Source: Candidatus Margulisiibacteriota bacterium
Lineage (GTDB): Bacteria; Margulisbacteria; Marinamargulisbacteria; SXXA01; SICP01
DNA: 54,920 nt
Assembly: GCA_009691415.1 (NCBI GenBank)
Contig: SICP01000007.1
Span: 1-54,920 of the forward strand
Reading direction: 5' to 3'
Part shown: positions 42,439-53,108 of the stretch, in pieces
Numbering within the stretch: the stretch's first letter is position 1
Layout: each line of letters starts with the position of its first letter
Notes under the pieces: model-generated
The model's database searches: none
Seen by the model: the letters and a program-made list of their open reading frames with translations, nothing else
What the model was told of the DNA's origin: nothing
Translations under genes and position numbers: made by a program

Positions 42439-42461
42439 GGGACGGAGAGAGTCTCCGTCCC
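42439..42461. terminator. Strong stem-loop GGGACGGAGA-GAG-TCTCCGTCCC (possible terminator or mRNA end element)
   Basis: Perfect 10-bp stem with 3-nt loop in the 43-bp ppi-ispE gap; T-tract follows only on the minus strand. Confidence 0.6.
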
Positions 42462-42471
42462 ACACAACCCT

Positions 42472-43296
42472 ATGTCCAAACACATCATAAAATCATACGC
42501 AAAAATAAATACTGCCCTCCATCTTTATCCTCCCAGATCCGACGGCTATCATCCCCTTCATTCTATCTTTCAAAGCATCACACTCCACGACACTTTAACC
42601 ATTACACTTTCTAAAGAAAAAACCTATTCCCTCACAACCTCAGATTCAACGCTAGACAATACGACCAACCTCATCACAAAAGCTTACACATTTCTCCAAA
42701 ACGTCATTCCATTCGGCCTGCACATTCATCTTGAAAAACAAATACCCATCGGTGGCGGACTCGGTGGCGGCAGCAGCAATGCCGGCTACTTCCTACAATT
42801 TTTAAAACAACAACTCCACACACTTTCGACACAACAACTCCATACAGTCGCAACCCAACTAGGAAGCGACATCCCCTTCTTTCTAACAGGTGGTCGGGCC
42901 GTAATCAGCGGCATCGGAGAAACCATAGAGCCCCTTCCAGAATCGCCCCAAGCGTACGTCCTCATCAACCCCAACATTCTTATCCCTACGCCTTCAATCT
43001 ACCAGGCATTCGATAAAGAAACCCCTTCCAGAAGAACACCCCCCACAACCCAAAACTTTCTAAATCAAACCCCTCTGGGAGAAAACGATTTTAAAGAAAT
43101 TGTCTGGAAAAATTATCCAATCTATCCCATTCTCGAGGCAAAACTTAACGAAGCCAATCTCCCCCCCATCTATCTCTCAGGATCAGGCGCGACCCTATTT
43201 ATGTGCGCAGACTCACCAGAACATGCGCAAAAACTAGCAGAGAAAATTCAAACACTCTTTCCAAACTATTGGGTTCGGCCCACCCACACTCTATGA
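42472..43296 (+). CDS. ispE: 4-diphosphocytidyl-2-C-methyl-D-erythritol kinase
   Basis: YAKINTALHLYPPRSDGYHPLHSIFQSI; PIGGGLGGGSSNAG. Confidence 0.94.
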   Translation: MSKHIIKSYAKINTALHLYPPRSDGYHPLHSIFQSITLHDTLTITLSKEKTYSLTTSDSTLDNTTNLITKAYTFLQNVIPFGLHIHLEKQIPIGGGLGGGSSNAGYFLQFLKQQLHTLSTQQLHTVATQLGSDIPFFLTGGRAVISGIGETIEPLPESPQAYVLINPNILIPTPSIYQAFDKETPSRRTPPTTQNFLNQTPLGENDFKEIVWKNYPIYPILEAKLNEANLPPIYLSGSGATLFMCADSPEHAQKLAEKIQTLFPNYWVRPTHTL

Positions 43297-44090
43297 ACAT
43301 CAAAAATGTCACCTGCTTTTTAGTCGATGCCACCGGGGTTCTCTATAACGACGAAGGCCCCATTTCAGGCATACAAAAAACCATTCAAACCCTTCAAAAA
43401 CAAGGACTCGTTATCGTAGTAACCAACAACAGTAGCTACTATCTCACCTACATCGCCAAAAGACTCCAAGACTATGAAATACCTATCCCCCAATCCCATA
43501 TCATTTCATCCGGACAAGGCCTCCAAAAAGATCCCGAAATACAACCCCTAATTTTCCAGAAAAAATGTTTTATCTATGGCGGCCCAAACTCGTATCAATA
43601 CATAGAAGACGCCGGCGGATACCCCACAGAAAAAATCGAAAATGCAGAGTGCATCGTCCTCACCTCATCCCTCAAAAAAAACAATCAAACGACCTATACT
43701 CTAGTTAAAAATCATCTACTGAAACATCCCAAGTTACCTGTGATTTGCTGCAACCCCGACACCCACGTCGCCGGAAAGAACAATACCTTAATCCCCGTGA
43801 TTGGATACTACGCAAAAAAACTTGAAATAGACTGCAACCTAAACTTTATTTGGATCGGAAAACCCTTTCCAAATTTCGCCACCCTTGTCAAAAATCACAT
43901 TCAAACAACATTCGGATATAGCCTTGGAGAGCACACACTTTTTTTTGATGATAACCCCGAAAACTGCCTCGCCTTCGAAAACCAACTCGACATCAAAAGC
44001 TGTCTCATTAAACAAACTGGATTGGCACAACGAGAACCTTGGTCAACCTTTACCTACCCAACCCATACTCTAGAAAGCCTCGTTCTATAA
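43293..44090 (+). CDS. HAD-superfamily NagD/HDHD2-like hydrolase
   Basis: Start at MNIKNVTCF (43293, ATGA overlap with ispE); FLVDATGVLYN, VVTNNSS, FFDDNPENCLAFEN. Confidence 0.85.
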   Translation: MNIKNVTCFLVDATGVLYNDEGPISGIQKTIQTLQKQGLVIVVTNNSSYYLTYIAKRLQDYEIPIPQSHIISSGQGLQKDPEIQPLIFQKKCFIYGGPNSYQYIEDAGGYPTEKIENAECIVLTSSLKKNNQTTYTLVKNHLLKHPKLPVICCNPDTHVAGKNNTLIPVIGYYAKKLEIDCNLNFIWIGKPFPNFATLVKNHIQTTFGYSLGEHTLFFDDNPENCLAFENQLDIKSCLIKQTGLAQREPWSTFTYPTHTLESLVL

Positions 44091-44136
44091 TCCCTCGTTT
44101 ACACAAACCCTCTCACCACATAAAATAACGAACAGA

Positions 44137-45861
44137 ATGAGAATTTATCTAAGAAGCATTGCCTATCTAAAACCTTACCTTTTGTGGTTTTCTGCCTCCA
44201 TTCTTCTAGCTGTTCTTTTCTCCACCGCCAACGTTTACTTTCTGCCCCTTGTTCGAGACATCGTAAACGCCATCAGTAAAAAAGATTTAAGTTATTTTCA
44301 CAATCAAATTGTGAATGTCATCTGCCTGTTTAGTGCCCGATTAGTAACACAATTTGGACAAGCCTACTTAACTGCTTGGATCAGCAATAAAATTATTATA
44401 GACATCCGATTACAACTCTATAAAAAACTACAAAATTTCTCCCAAAGTTTTTATTCAAAATGGAAAGTAGGAGAACTTATTAATCGACAATTTTCCGACA
44501 CCGCTAACCTTCAAGGCGGCATTCTGATTATCTTCGAAAACCTCTTGCCTCAAACCATTACCTTTTTCGGCGTCCTCACCTACATGATGGTCTTAAACTG
44601 GAAACTCACCTGCTTTAGCATCATTGCAATCCCTCTGTTCGTGGTCCTCATCTCCAAACTAAGCGTCACCCTCAAAAAAGTAACCAGCCAAGCCCAACGA
44701 AAAATGGGCGATATCACTCACATCACACAAGAAAGCATCAGCAACATGAAGCTCGTCCAAGCCTACAACATGGAAGACAAAGACTATCGCAAAATGAAGC
44801 GAGAATACGTGCGCAATTTTAGAGCCCTCATGACCGGCGTAAAAGTTAAAAACAAAGTAGAATTTAGCATTTCATTTCTCCAATTTCTCGTCATCACACT
44901 CGTACTTTGGTATGGTGGTTTAGAAGTTACACAAGGCCAAATGACAGGCCCGCAACTGGCCTCATTTTTTACAGGAATTTTACTTCTCATCGACCCCATT
45001 ATTGTCCTATCCAAAGTCTCCAATAAATTACAAATGGCATCCGTATCAGCCGAACGCGTTTTTGAACTTCTAGATACCCCCATCGATATTCAATCACCAG
45101 AACAACCCACGTCACTCATCAATCCAAAAGGAAATATCCAATTCAACAATGTCTCATTTTTTTATAATAAAGAAAGTGGCCCCGTCCTAAACAATATCTC
45201 CCTAGAAGCCAAAGAAGGTGACACCATTGCTCTCGTAGGCCTCTCCGGCGCAGGAAAAAGCACCCTCATCAACATGATACCCAGATTCTACGATCCTTCT
45301 GAAGGCAGCATCACTTTAGATGGACAAGATCTACGTTCACTTAACGTTCACGAACTCCGGCAACACATCGCCATAGTACCCCAAGAAGATCTTCTCTTTC
45401 GCGGCAGTATTCTAGAAAATATTCGATACGGAACACCTGATGCAACACGCGAAGAAGTAATACAGGCAGCAAAAATGGCCAACGCATGGGAATTCATTGA
45501 AAAACTTCCCGGAAATCTTAGATCTAAAATTGGCGACAGAGGCCGTCTCTTATCAGGAGGCCAACAACAACGTCTCTCCATTGCCAGAGCCATTTTAAGA
45601 AATCCAAAAATTCTACTCCTAGACGAAGCCACCTCCGCACTAGATTCCGAGTCCGAAAAACTCGTCCAAGATGCACTCCTAAAATTACTTAAAAATCGCA
45701 CCACTTTTGTGATTGCCCATCGACTCTCCACCATTATGCATGCCACCAAAATTATCGTCATTGAAAACGGAAAAATAGAAGAAATCGGCACCCACGAAGA
45801 CCTCTTAAATCAAAACGGTCTTTATGCTAAATTTTATTCCCTCCAATTTAGAAAGACATAA
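44137..45861 (+). CDS. msbA: MsbA-like lipid/multidrug ABC exporter
   Basis: Six-TM half transporter; [34 protein letters not shown]. Confidence 0.88.
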   Translation: MRIYLRSIAYLKPYLLWFSASILLAVLFSTANVYFLPLVRDIVNAISKKDLSYFHNQIVNVICLFSARLVTQFGQAYLTAWISNKIIIDIRLQLYKKLQNFSQSFYSKWKVGELINRQFSDTANLQGGILIIFENLLPQTITFFGVLTYMMVLNWKLTCFSIIAIPLFVVLISKLSVTLKKVTSQAQRKMGDITHITQESISNMKLVQAYNMEDKDYRKMKREYVRNFRALMTGVKVKNKVEFSISFLQFLVITLVLWYGGLEVTQGQMTGPQLASFFTGILLLIDPIIVLSKVSNKLQMASVSAERVFELLDTPIDIQSPEQPTSLINPKGNIQFNNVSFFYNKESGPVLNNISLEAKEGDTIALVGLSGAGKSTLINMIPRFYDPSEGSITLDGQDLRSLNVHELRQHIAIVPQEDLLFRGSILENIRYGTPDATREEVIQAAKMANAWEFIEKLPGNLRSKIGDRGRLLSGGQQQRLSIARAILRNPKILLLDEATSALDSESEKLVQDALLKLLKNRTTFVIAHRLSTIMHATKIIVIENGKIEEIGTHEDLLNQNGLYAKFYSLQFRKT

Positions 45862-45864
45862 CTA

Positions 45865-47943
45865 ATGAACGAAGAAGAAAACCAAGATATCGACAACCCA
45901 TTAGAAAAATTCACAATCGACCTCGTCGAACGCGCCAAAAAAGGCAAGCTAGATCCTGTCATCGGACGAGACGACGAAATCAGACGCGTCATCCAAGTAC
46001 TCTGTCGCAGAAGTAAAAACAACCCCGTTCTCATTGGAGAACCCGGAGTCGGAAAAACAGCGATCGCAGAAGGTCTCGCACAACGCATCGTCTCTGGAGA
46101 CGTTCCCGAACTCCTAAAAAATAAACGACTTCTTTCTCTCGACATAGGATCTCTTATCGCTGGCGCAAAATACAGAGGTGAATTCGAAGAACGTCTTAAA
46201 GCCCTTCTCAAAGAAATACAAAAACAAGAAGGCAATATCATTCTTTTTATTGACGAATTACACACCATCGTTGGAGCAGGTGCCTCTGAAGGCGCAATGG
46301 ATGCGGCCAACATGCTCAAACCTGCACTTGCACGGGGAGAACTCCGCTGCATTGGGGCCACAACTTTGGATGAATACAGAAAATACATCGAAAAAGACGC
46401 TGCGTTAGAACGTCGATTTCAACAAGTTTTTGTAGGGGAACCGTCTGTAGCTGGCACTATCGCCATCTTGCGAGGCATTAAAGAAAAATACGAAATTCAC
46501 CACGGCGTTAAAATTTTAGATGACGCCATTCTTGCCGCAGCCAATCTCTCCCATCGCTATATTTCAGGCCGTTTTTTGCCCGACAAGGCCATTGATTTAA
46601 TCGACGAAGCCGCCTCAAAACTACGTATAGAAATTGACAGCATGCCCCTCGCCATCGACGAAATCGAACGCCACATCATCCAACTTAAAATAGAAAAACA
46701 GGCACTCAAACGGGATGAAAATCCTACGTCTAAAAAACGTCTGGACGACCTTGAAAAAGAATTCTCAGAACTCCAAGAAGAAAGCAACCGACTCAAAGGT
46801 CACTGGCAACACGAAAAAACACTCATACAAGAAGGCCGTATGCTCAAAGCTGAACTTGAAAAAGCTAAACTCGCCGAGCAACTAGAAGAGCGTAATGGGA
46901 ACTACGAAAAAGTCTCGGAAATTAGATTTAAAACTATTCCCGACCTCCAGAAAAAACTAGATGAAAGTCACGAAAAAATAACAAGCATCCAAAAAGAACA
47001 CAAAATGCTCAAAGAAGAAGTGGATGATCAAGACATCGCAGAAATTATTGCAAAATGGACCGGTATTCCCATTTCAAAACTCATCGAAACCGAAAAAGGC
47101 AAGCTCCTTCAAATCGAAACCGACCTCAAAAAACGCGTCATAGGCCAAGACAATGCCATCGAAAAAGTAGCCAACGCTATACGAAGATCTCGCGCAGGAT
47201 TAGGGGACCCAGAAAAACCCATCGGCGTCTTTCTCTTCCTAGGCCCAACAGGGGTCGGAAAAACCGAAGTCGCCAAATCCGTCGCAGAACTCATGTTCGA
47301 CAGCGAAAAAAACATGGTCCGCATCGACATGTCCGAATACATGGAAAAACATTCTGTTTCACGTCTCATTGGAGCTCCTCCCGGATATGTAGGGTACGAC
47401 GAAGGCGGACAACTTTCCGAAGCCGTTCGACGACGCCCCTATGCCGTTATCCTTTTCGACGAAATCGAAAAAGCGCATCCCGATGTCTTTAATATTCTCC
47501 TCCAAGTATTTGATGACGGACGGCTTACAGACGGACAAGGCCGCACCATTGATTTTAAAAACACCATCATCATCATGACATCCAATGCCAATCCAGCTGG
47601 ACTCAATAAAATTTTTCGACCAGAGTTCCTCAACAGAATTGACGACATTATAGAATTTATCAGACTAGACTCATCCCACCTTTACAAAATTATCGACATC
47701 CAAATTGCCATACTCAACAAACAATTAACAACCAAAGAAATCGTCATAACCCTCACAGATAAAGCAAAAAAACATCTCTCAGAAATTGGCTACGACCATG
47801 ATTTTGGTGCGCGCCCTCTAAAACGTCTTCTGATTAATCAAATCCAAAACCCACTCGCCATGAAACTCCTAGAAGGTACCATTAACGAAGGTGATCACAT
47901 CACCATCGACAGCAATAACGGTCAACTTATCTTTAAAACCTAA
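45865..47943 (+). CDS. ClpB/ClpC-type double AAA+ unfoldase lacking the Clp N-domain
   Basis: Starts at [29 protein letters not shown]; two Walker A motifs ([16 protein letters not shown]); coiled-coil middle domain; no repeat-type N-domain. Confidence 0.92.
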   Translation: MNEEENQDIDNPLEKFTIDLVERAKKGKLDPVIGRDDEIRRVIQVLCRRSKNNPVLIGEPGVGKTAIAEGLAQRIVSGDVPELLKNKRLLSLDIGSLIAGAKYRGEFEERLKALLKEIQKQEGNIILFIDELHTIVGAGASEGAMDAANMLKPALARGELRCIGATTLDEYRKYIEKDAALERRFQQVFVGEPSVAGTIAILRGIKEKYEIHHGVKILDDAILAAANLSHRYISGRFLPDKAIDLIDEAASKLRIEIDSMPLAIDEIERHIIQLKIEKQALKRDENPTSKKRLDDLEKEFSELQEESNRLKGHWQHEKTLIQEGRMLKAELEKAKLAEQLEERNGNYEKVSEIRFKTIPDLQKKLDESHEKITSIQKEHKMLKEEVDDQDIAEIIAKWTGIPISKLIETEKGKLLQIETDLKKRVIGQDNAIEKVANAIRRSRAGLGDPEKPIGVFLFLGPTGVGKTEVAKSVAELMFDSEKNMVRIDMSEYMEKHSVSRLIGAPPGYVGYDEGGQLSEAVRRRPYAVILFDEIEKAHPDVFNILLQVFDDGRLTDGQGRTIDFKNTIIIMTSNANPAGLNKIFRPEFLNRIDDIIEFIRLDSSHLYKIIDIQIAILNKQLTTKEIVITLTDKAKKHLSEIGYDHDFGARPLKRLLINQIQNPLAMKLLEGTINEGDHITIDSNNGQLIFKT

Positions 47944-47952
47944 GAAGGCTCA

Positions 47953-48545
47953 TTATTCCAGAGAAGTATTTTTAGATTTTAGATTGAGATAGTTTTTTCG
48001 ACTAACAACCTTCTTTCCAGTCTTTTCCTCAAGTTCTTTTCTGGCATTACCTGCAATTTTCCCTCCCGATTTTGCCATTCATCGGTCAAATCTTCACGAA
48101 TAGCAATGCCACGCATCCGGATTTCAATCCAGTCCTCCGGATAACCTTTAGCTTTGTATAACGCACGGGTTCGCTTGGTGCCTAATTCGGGATCGTCAAT
48201 TTCTTGGATTCGCTCATAACCAACCTTGGCAAGCCAACGCTTGAAGGGCTCAGCTTTAGGAGAAGAAATAGATTGCACAATACGAAACATTGTCTCTGTA
48301 TTGGCACAATCTGTAGCATACTTTTTTCCATCGGATGCCTCCAATTTCAGTTGTCCGATTTTTTCGGACAACTGTTCATAACCTTCTTCTTGAATCTTCT
48401 TTTTTAAGTCACTCCAATATTTTCTTGGTCGTCCAGAATCAGTGAGCAATTCGATCACATCAATAACAGAAAACCACCATTCATTTTTATGAATAATTCT
48501 CCGGATATTCTTACCTTTAAAAACTGAGAGTTTAAATGTCGACAT
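47953..48545 (-). pseudogene. Bro-N/antirepressor-family protein with C-terminal frameshift
   Basis: WWFSVIDVIELLTDSGRPRKYWSDLKKK...KPFKRWLAKVGYERIQEIDDPEL-type Bro-N. Frame 0 ends REGKLQVMPEKNL..., adjacent frame reads GKIAGNARKELEEKTGKKVVSRKNYLNLKSKNTSLE*, the expected family C-terminus. Confidence 0.75.
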
Positions 48546-48616
48546 AGTTTAAGAGGGTAACACAAGCCACTAATCGAAACAATTTGGTATACATGCATAA
48601 TCTGTTGATATTATCC

Positions 48617-49480
48617 CTAAGATTTTTGAGACCTCACATTCACCACCAACACCCGAGATAAGCCCGCATAATCCAAAAAAAACTGATACTGGTCATACCC
48701 CAATTCAGCCAATATTTGCGTCAAATCTTCTTGCTGAGTTGACCCAATTTCAAACACCATCCGAACTTTGGGATACGGCTTTGTTAGCGTTAATAAACGT
48801 CTATAGTATCCGAGGCCATTTTCATCTCCAACCAAAGCCTCTCGAGGCTCAAACTCACGGACCCCTCGATCAAGCCCGACAAATTCAGACTCCGAAATAT
48901 ACGGCGGATTACTCACCAAAAGCACCGGCTCTCCCAATGCTAAAACAGCTCCCCAAACATCTTCTTCTGAAAAAAAGTCCGCGTGCCTAAAATCAATAGA
49001 AACGCCCAGTCGATTGGCATTTTCCTGCGCCACCAAAATAGCCGTCCCCGAAATATCCCAACCAAGAACACGACAATCAGGACAAGCCAAGGCCAATTCG
49101 ATACCAATAATCCCAGACCCTACGCCACACTCTAAAATCGTCATGGGCGTTTCTTGAGTAATCTCTATAGCCTTCTCAACCAACAACTCCGTTTCTGGCC
49201 TCGGAATTAAAACCCCTGGCCGCACAATATATACATGCCCACGAAACATAGCCGTGCCCAACACATACGCCAAAGGAACCCCAGACAACCGTTGCTGCAT
49301 CCATCCATCCACCTGAGCCATCACTTCACTATCAAGCTCACACGACAAATCCCGCAATAAAACAGACGTCTCAATTTGCATCGCTTCACAAAGCAAAATT
49401 TTTGCTTCCAATGCAGCTTCGTCAGTCACAGCTACCAATTGAGATTCAAGTTTTTTTAGATAAGAAAAAAGGGTGATCAC
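48617..49480 (-). CDS. prmC: Release factor glutamine methyltransferase
   Basis: [33 protein letters not shown]. Confidence 0.94.
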   Translation of the reverse strand: MITLFSYLKKLESQLVAVTDEAALEAKILLCEAMQIETSVLLRDLSCELDSEVMAQVDGWMQQRLSGVPLAYVLGTAMFRGHVYIVRPGVLIPRPETELLVEKAIEITQETPMTILECGVGSGIIGIELALACPDCRVLGWDISGTAILVAQENANRLGVSIDFRHADFFSEEDVWGAVLALGEPVLLVSNPPYISESEFVGLDRGVREFEPREALVGDENGLGYYRRLLTLTKPYPKVRMVFEIGSTQQEDLTQILAELGYDQYQFFLDYAGLSRVLVVNVRSQKS

Positions 49481-50529
49481 GCCTTCATTTTTGCAAGACG
49501 GTCGGCAGTAATTAATGCCTCAATAACCGCATCTAATTTTCCACTCAGCACTTCTTGCATATTATGCAGTGTCAATCCAATTCTGTGATCTGTCACACGA
49601 TTTTGAGGGAAATTATACGTCCGGATTTTCTCAGAACGATCTCCTGACCCCACCTGCGACTTACGCAAATCTGCATGCTTGGAACGCAACTCTTCTTCCC
49701 GTTTATCGTAAAGCCGAACACGCAACACACGCATCGCTTTATCTTTATTCTGAAACTGAGACCGCTCATCCTGACACGCCACTACAACACCGGTCGGAAG
49801 GTGCGTAATTCTAATCGCAGAACTCGTCTTATTCACGTGCTGACCACCCGCACCACTTGCGCGATACGTATCAATACGCAAATCTTTCTGATCAATCTGT
49901 ATATCCACTTCCTCTGCTTCCGGCATAATTGCCACAGTAGCAGCAGATGTATGTAAACGACCCGATGATTCCGTAGAAGGCACACGTTGTACACGATGCG
50001 TCCCACTTTCAAATTTTAATTGGCTAAATACACCCTGTCCCGAAACAGAAAAAACAATTTCTTTAACCCCACCAATCTCGGTCAGATTTTCAGACATCAC
50101 TTCCACCGTCCAGCCCTTGGTTTCTGCATACCGAACATACATACGGTACAACTCCGCCGCAAACAACGCCGCCTCATCTCCCCCTGTACCAGATCGAATT
50201 TCTACCCACGCATTCTTGGTATCATTGGGGTCTTTCGGCAACAAAAAGATTTGGAGTTGCAACTCGAAATGAGCCATTTGCGTTTCAATCGATTTGATCT
50301 CAGCAATGGCCATTTCTTTCATCTCTGGATCTTTTAAAAGAGGCTGAGCATCACCTAACTCTGCTTCAAGCTTTTTAAGAGACCTAAAATACGAAACGGG
50401 CTCTTCTAAATCTGAATGCTTCTTAACCAATTCCTGGTACAAAGACTGATTAGAAATAACTTCGGGATCAGAAATCCGTCTCTCTATATCGTTTAACCTG
50501 TCTTCTAACCCTTGAAACTGCTCAAACAC
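49477..50529 (-). CDS. prfA: Peptide chain release factor 1
   Basis: GGQ motif in [37 protein letters not shown]. Confidence 0.96.
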   Translation of the reverse strand: MFEQFQGLEDRLNDIERRISDPEVISNQSLYQELVKKHSDLEEPVSYFRSLKKLEAELGDAQPLLKDPEMKEMAIAEIKSIETQMAHFELQLQIFLLPKDPNDTKNAWVEIRSGTGGDEAALFAAELYRMYVRYAETKGWTVEVMSENLTEIGGVKEIVFSVSGQGVFSQLKFESGTHRVQRVPSTESSGRLHTSAATVAIMPEAEEVDIQIDQKDLRIDTYRASGAGGQHVNKTSSAIRITHLPTGVVVACQDERSQFQNKDKAMRVLRVRLYDKREEELRSKHADLRKSQVGSGDRSEKIRTYNFPQNRVTDHRIGLTLHNMQEVLSGKLDAVIEALITADRLAKMKA

Positions 50530-50762
50530 TAAGTCGTTGGAAGGTTATATTTCTTACGGAATTTCTCAACACGGCCTTCCGCATCCAGAATTCTTTTCTC
50601 ACCAGTAAAAAACGGGTGACACCCTGCACAAATATCTACACGAATCGCACTGCGTGTAGAACCAGAATCGTAAGTTGCACCACAAGCACAACTAATCACA
50701 ATTTTATGATAATCGAACGATGTTTGAGTTACTGTTTTTTTAGACTTTTTTTCTGCGGCCAT
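50529..50762 (-). CDS. rpmE: 50S ribosomal protein L31
   Basis: [48 protein letters not shown]; start set to ATG at 50762 behind GGAG. Confidence 0.94.
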   Translation of the reverse strand: MAAEKKSKKTVTQTSFDYHKIVISCACGATYDSGSTRSAIRVDICAGCHPFFTGEKRILDAEGRVEKFRKKYNLPTT

Positions 50763-50831
50763 AATAAGCTCCAATCACATAATTACAAGAGGTGAAATTG
50801 TAGCCAAGCTTCTAACGACTGTCAATAACCA

Positions 50832-50860
50832 TTGATACAGCCTATATCTTCGGCTATACT
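50832..50860 (+). promoter_or_regulatory. Sigma70-like promoter TTGATA-N17-TATACT
   Basis: -35 at 50832-50837, -10 at 50855-50860, exact 17-bp spacer; ATG of the STAS gene only 9 nt after the -10. Confidence 0.75.
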
Positions 50861-50869
50861 TCAAAAAAC

Positions 50870-51223
50870 ATGGACAATCCTTTTTCAATCATTATCGACA
50901 AAGAAAATCTCTCCCCAACGATACGCATTCAAGGGGAAGTCGACATACACACCTGTCCAGAACTCAACCAAAAACTTAACATACTCATTTCCGAAGGTCA
51001 CAAAACCCTCATTCTAAATTTAGAAAAAGTGCATTACATCGATAGCACAGGACTTGGCATCATCGCGCATGCTGCACGCAACATCCAACCAGACAATGGA
51101 AAATTGGTTCTCATTTCCAGCAAACCTCAAATTAAGAAACTCATCGAAATGTCTGGATTAAAAGACAAAAATATTCGTCTATTCGAAACAGAATCTTCTG
51201 CTCTGGAGAGCTTGGTTTCTTAA
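50870..51223 (+). CDS. STAS-domain anti-sigma factor antagonist (RsbV-like)
   Basis: EKVHYIDSTGLGIIAHA. Confidence 0.92.
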   Translation: MDNPFSIIIDKENLSPTIRIQGEVDIHTCPELNQKLNILISEGHKTLILNLEKVHYIDSTGLGIIAHAARNIQPDNGKLVLISSKPQIKKLIEMSGLKDKNIRLFETESSALESLVS

Positions 51224-51660
51224 TGTCAGAAGTCAACAAAGTTAGCATTACGATACCCTCGTCTTCTGAGTTTGTAGGCGTTGTCAGACTGGCGCTTTCT
51301 GGTATTGCAACCCGCATGAATTTTAGTGTTGAAGAAATCGAAGACATTAAAATCGCCATTTCAGAAGCCTGCACCAATGCCGTACAACATGCCTATCCCC
51401 AAGAAGTAGGCACCATTGAAATCACCTGCTTAATTCACGAAGACAAACTTGAAATCGAAGTAAGTGACACGGGCATAGGATTTCACCCCCAAGTTCTAGG
51501 AAGCCCAGAACAAAAAGAAAAATCCGAAAAAAAATTAGGATTAGGGCTAGGCCTCACGTTTATCAAAAACCTAATGGACGACGCAAATGTCCAGTCAGAA
51601 CTCGGAAAAGGCACCACCATTCGGATGGCCAAACGCCGCCCCACTGACGTCCTGTCCTAA
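51223..51660 (+). CDS. Anti-sigma factor serine kinase (RsbW-like HATPase)
   Basis: ISEACTNAVQHAY, SDTGIGF, GLGLGLTFIKNL. Confidence 0.92.
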   Translation: MSEVNKVSITIPSSSEFVGVVRLALSGIATRMNFSVEEIEDIKIAISEACTNAVQHAYPQEVGTIEITCLIHEDKLEIEVSDTGIGFHPQVLGSPEQKEKSEKKLGLGLGLTFIKNLMDDANVQSELGKGTTIRMAKRRPTDVLS

Positions 51661-51947
51661 TGTCACCACAGTTACTCCTCATTATTGGCAGAGGTATTCT
51701 AGCGGCATTGTGCTACTGGGATGCAAAAAAACAAGGCCTCTCCGAAACATACGCCTACGGCCTCACTCTACTCACTTTTTTCTTTCCCGTCTTTGGCATT
51801 CCAATTTATTTCATCGTGAGAAGCCAAGCCCACGTCATCAAATCCAACAACGCTAAATTGCCCACCCGTCTCTGCCCAAAATGTGGCCACGATAACCCAG
51901 GAAATCTTAACCAATGTGAAAAATGTCAGAATCAACTGACACTGTAG
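51660..51947 (+). CDS. Small membrane protein with C-terminal zinc ribbon
   Basis: Two TM segments then CPKCGHDNPGNLNQCEKC. Confidence 0.75.
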   Translation: MSPQLLLIIGRGILAALCYWDAKKQGLSETYAYGLTLLTFFFPVFGIPIYFIVRSQAHVIKSNNAKLPTRLCPKCGHDNPGNLNQCEKCQNQLTL

Positions 51948-53050
51948 CGCTCTACGTCCACGTCCCCTTCTGTCAAAGTCTCTGTCCCTACTGCGCCTTT
52001 TACAAAAAACCTTGGTCATCGGACGAAGAGATTCATTATTTAAACGCCATAAAAATCGAACTAGATCACTACAAAAACAACTTTGCCCCCATCACTCTCC
52101 ACAGCATCTTTCTGGGCGGTGGCACTCCCTCTATCTTAAGCACAAACACTCTCGAAACCCTCCTCACCTATATCCACCAAACGTTCCAAAGAACAGACCA
52201 CTGCGAGTCCACCAGCGAAATGAACCCCGAAAGTGTCACCCAAGACAAACTGACTATCCTAAAAAACTTTGGGTTCAACAGAATCAGCATCGGCGTCCAA
52301 TCTTTCCAAACCTCCGAACTCCAATTTCTAGGTCGCACCCATTCGCAAAATAAAGTAGTAGAAGCCATCCAACTCCTCCATAAAAACAACCTCAAAAACT
52401 TCAACATAGACCTCATATTCGGCCTCAAAAATGCCACGCTCCCCTTACTTAAAAACACCCTTGATCGGGCCATCGCACTAGAACCCACCCACCTATCCAC
52501 CTACGCACTCAGCATCGAAGACGGCACCCCTTTCGAGCGAGAACACGTGAGCCCCATGGACGACGACCACCAACTCACCCACTACCGATACATCCGAAAC
52601 TACCTCAAAAAAAACGGCTACGCCCAATACGAAGTCTCAGCCTTCTCAAAACCCGAATTCCAATCCCAACACAACCTCACCTACTGGACTCTCAACCCCT
52701 ATATCGGCATCGGCCCCAGCGCCAGCTCCTTCTATCTCAACCAACACTACCAACACCCCAAAAATCTAACGACGTACTGCAAAAATCCCACTACCCCTAT
52801 TCCTAGAAAATCCATTCCAAATACCCCCGAACTCATCCAAGACTACATCAGCACCCACCTACGACTCATGAAAGGCCTGTTTCTACCCAGCTTTCAAGCT
52901 CGTTTCAACACAAATTTTGAAGCCGAATTTGCCATCCCTATTTCAAAACTTACACACCTTAAATTACTCAAAAAACAAGGAAACTATCTCCGCGTCACAA
53001 CCAAAGGACTCTACTTACTCAACAGCGTTCTCCTCGAGTTCATGTCCTAA
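51923..53050 (+). CDS. hemW: HemW-like radical SAM protein
   Basis: YVHVPFCQSLCPYCAFYK; FLGGGTPSIL; EMNPESV; RISIGVQSF. Confidence 0.92.
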   Translation: MSESTDTVALYVHVPFCQSLCPYCAFYKKPWSSDEEIHYLNAIKIELDHYKNNFAPITLHSIFLGGGTPSILSTNTLETLLTYIHQTFQRTDHCESTSEMNPESVTQDKLTILKNFGFNRISIGVQSFQTSELQFLGRTHSQNKVVEAIQLLHKNNLKNFNIDLIFGLKNATLPLLKNTLDRAIALEPTHLSTYALSIEDGTPFEREHVSPMDDDHQLTHYRYIRNYLKKNGYAQYEVSAFSKPEFQSQHNLTYWTLNPYIGIGPSASSFYLNQHYQHPKNLTTYCKNPTTPIPRKSIPNTPELIQDYISTHLRLMKGLFLPSFQARFNTNFEAEFAIPISKLTHLKLLKKQGNYLRVTTKGLYLLNSVLLEFMS

Positions 53051-53108
53051 AAGGTTTTAAAAAACCAATTTAAGGGCATATATCTCCTAACTACACAGGA
53101 GAAAATAA

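Noticed and set aside
51768-52500. Minus-strand ORFs opposite the zinc-ribbon gene and hemW
   Set aside because: Antisense to well-supported coding regions with no motifs of their own.
53053-53066. GGTTTTAAAAAACC after hemW as an intrinsic terminator
   Set aside because: AT-rich 6-bp stem and no following T-run on the + strand.
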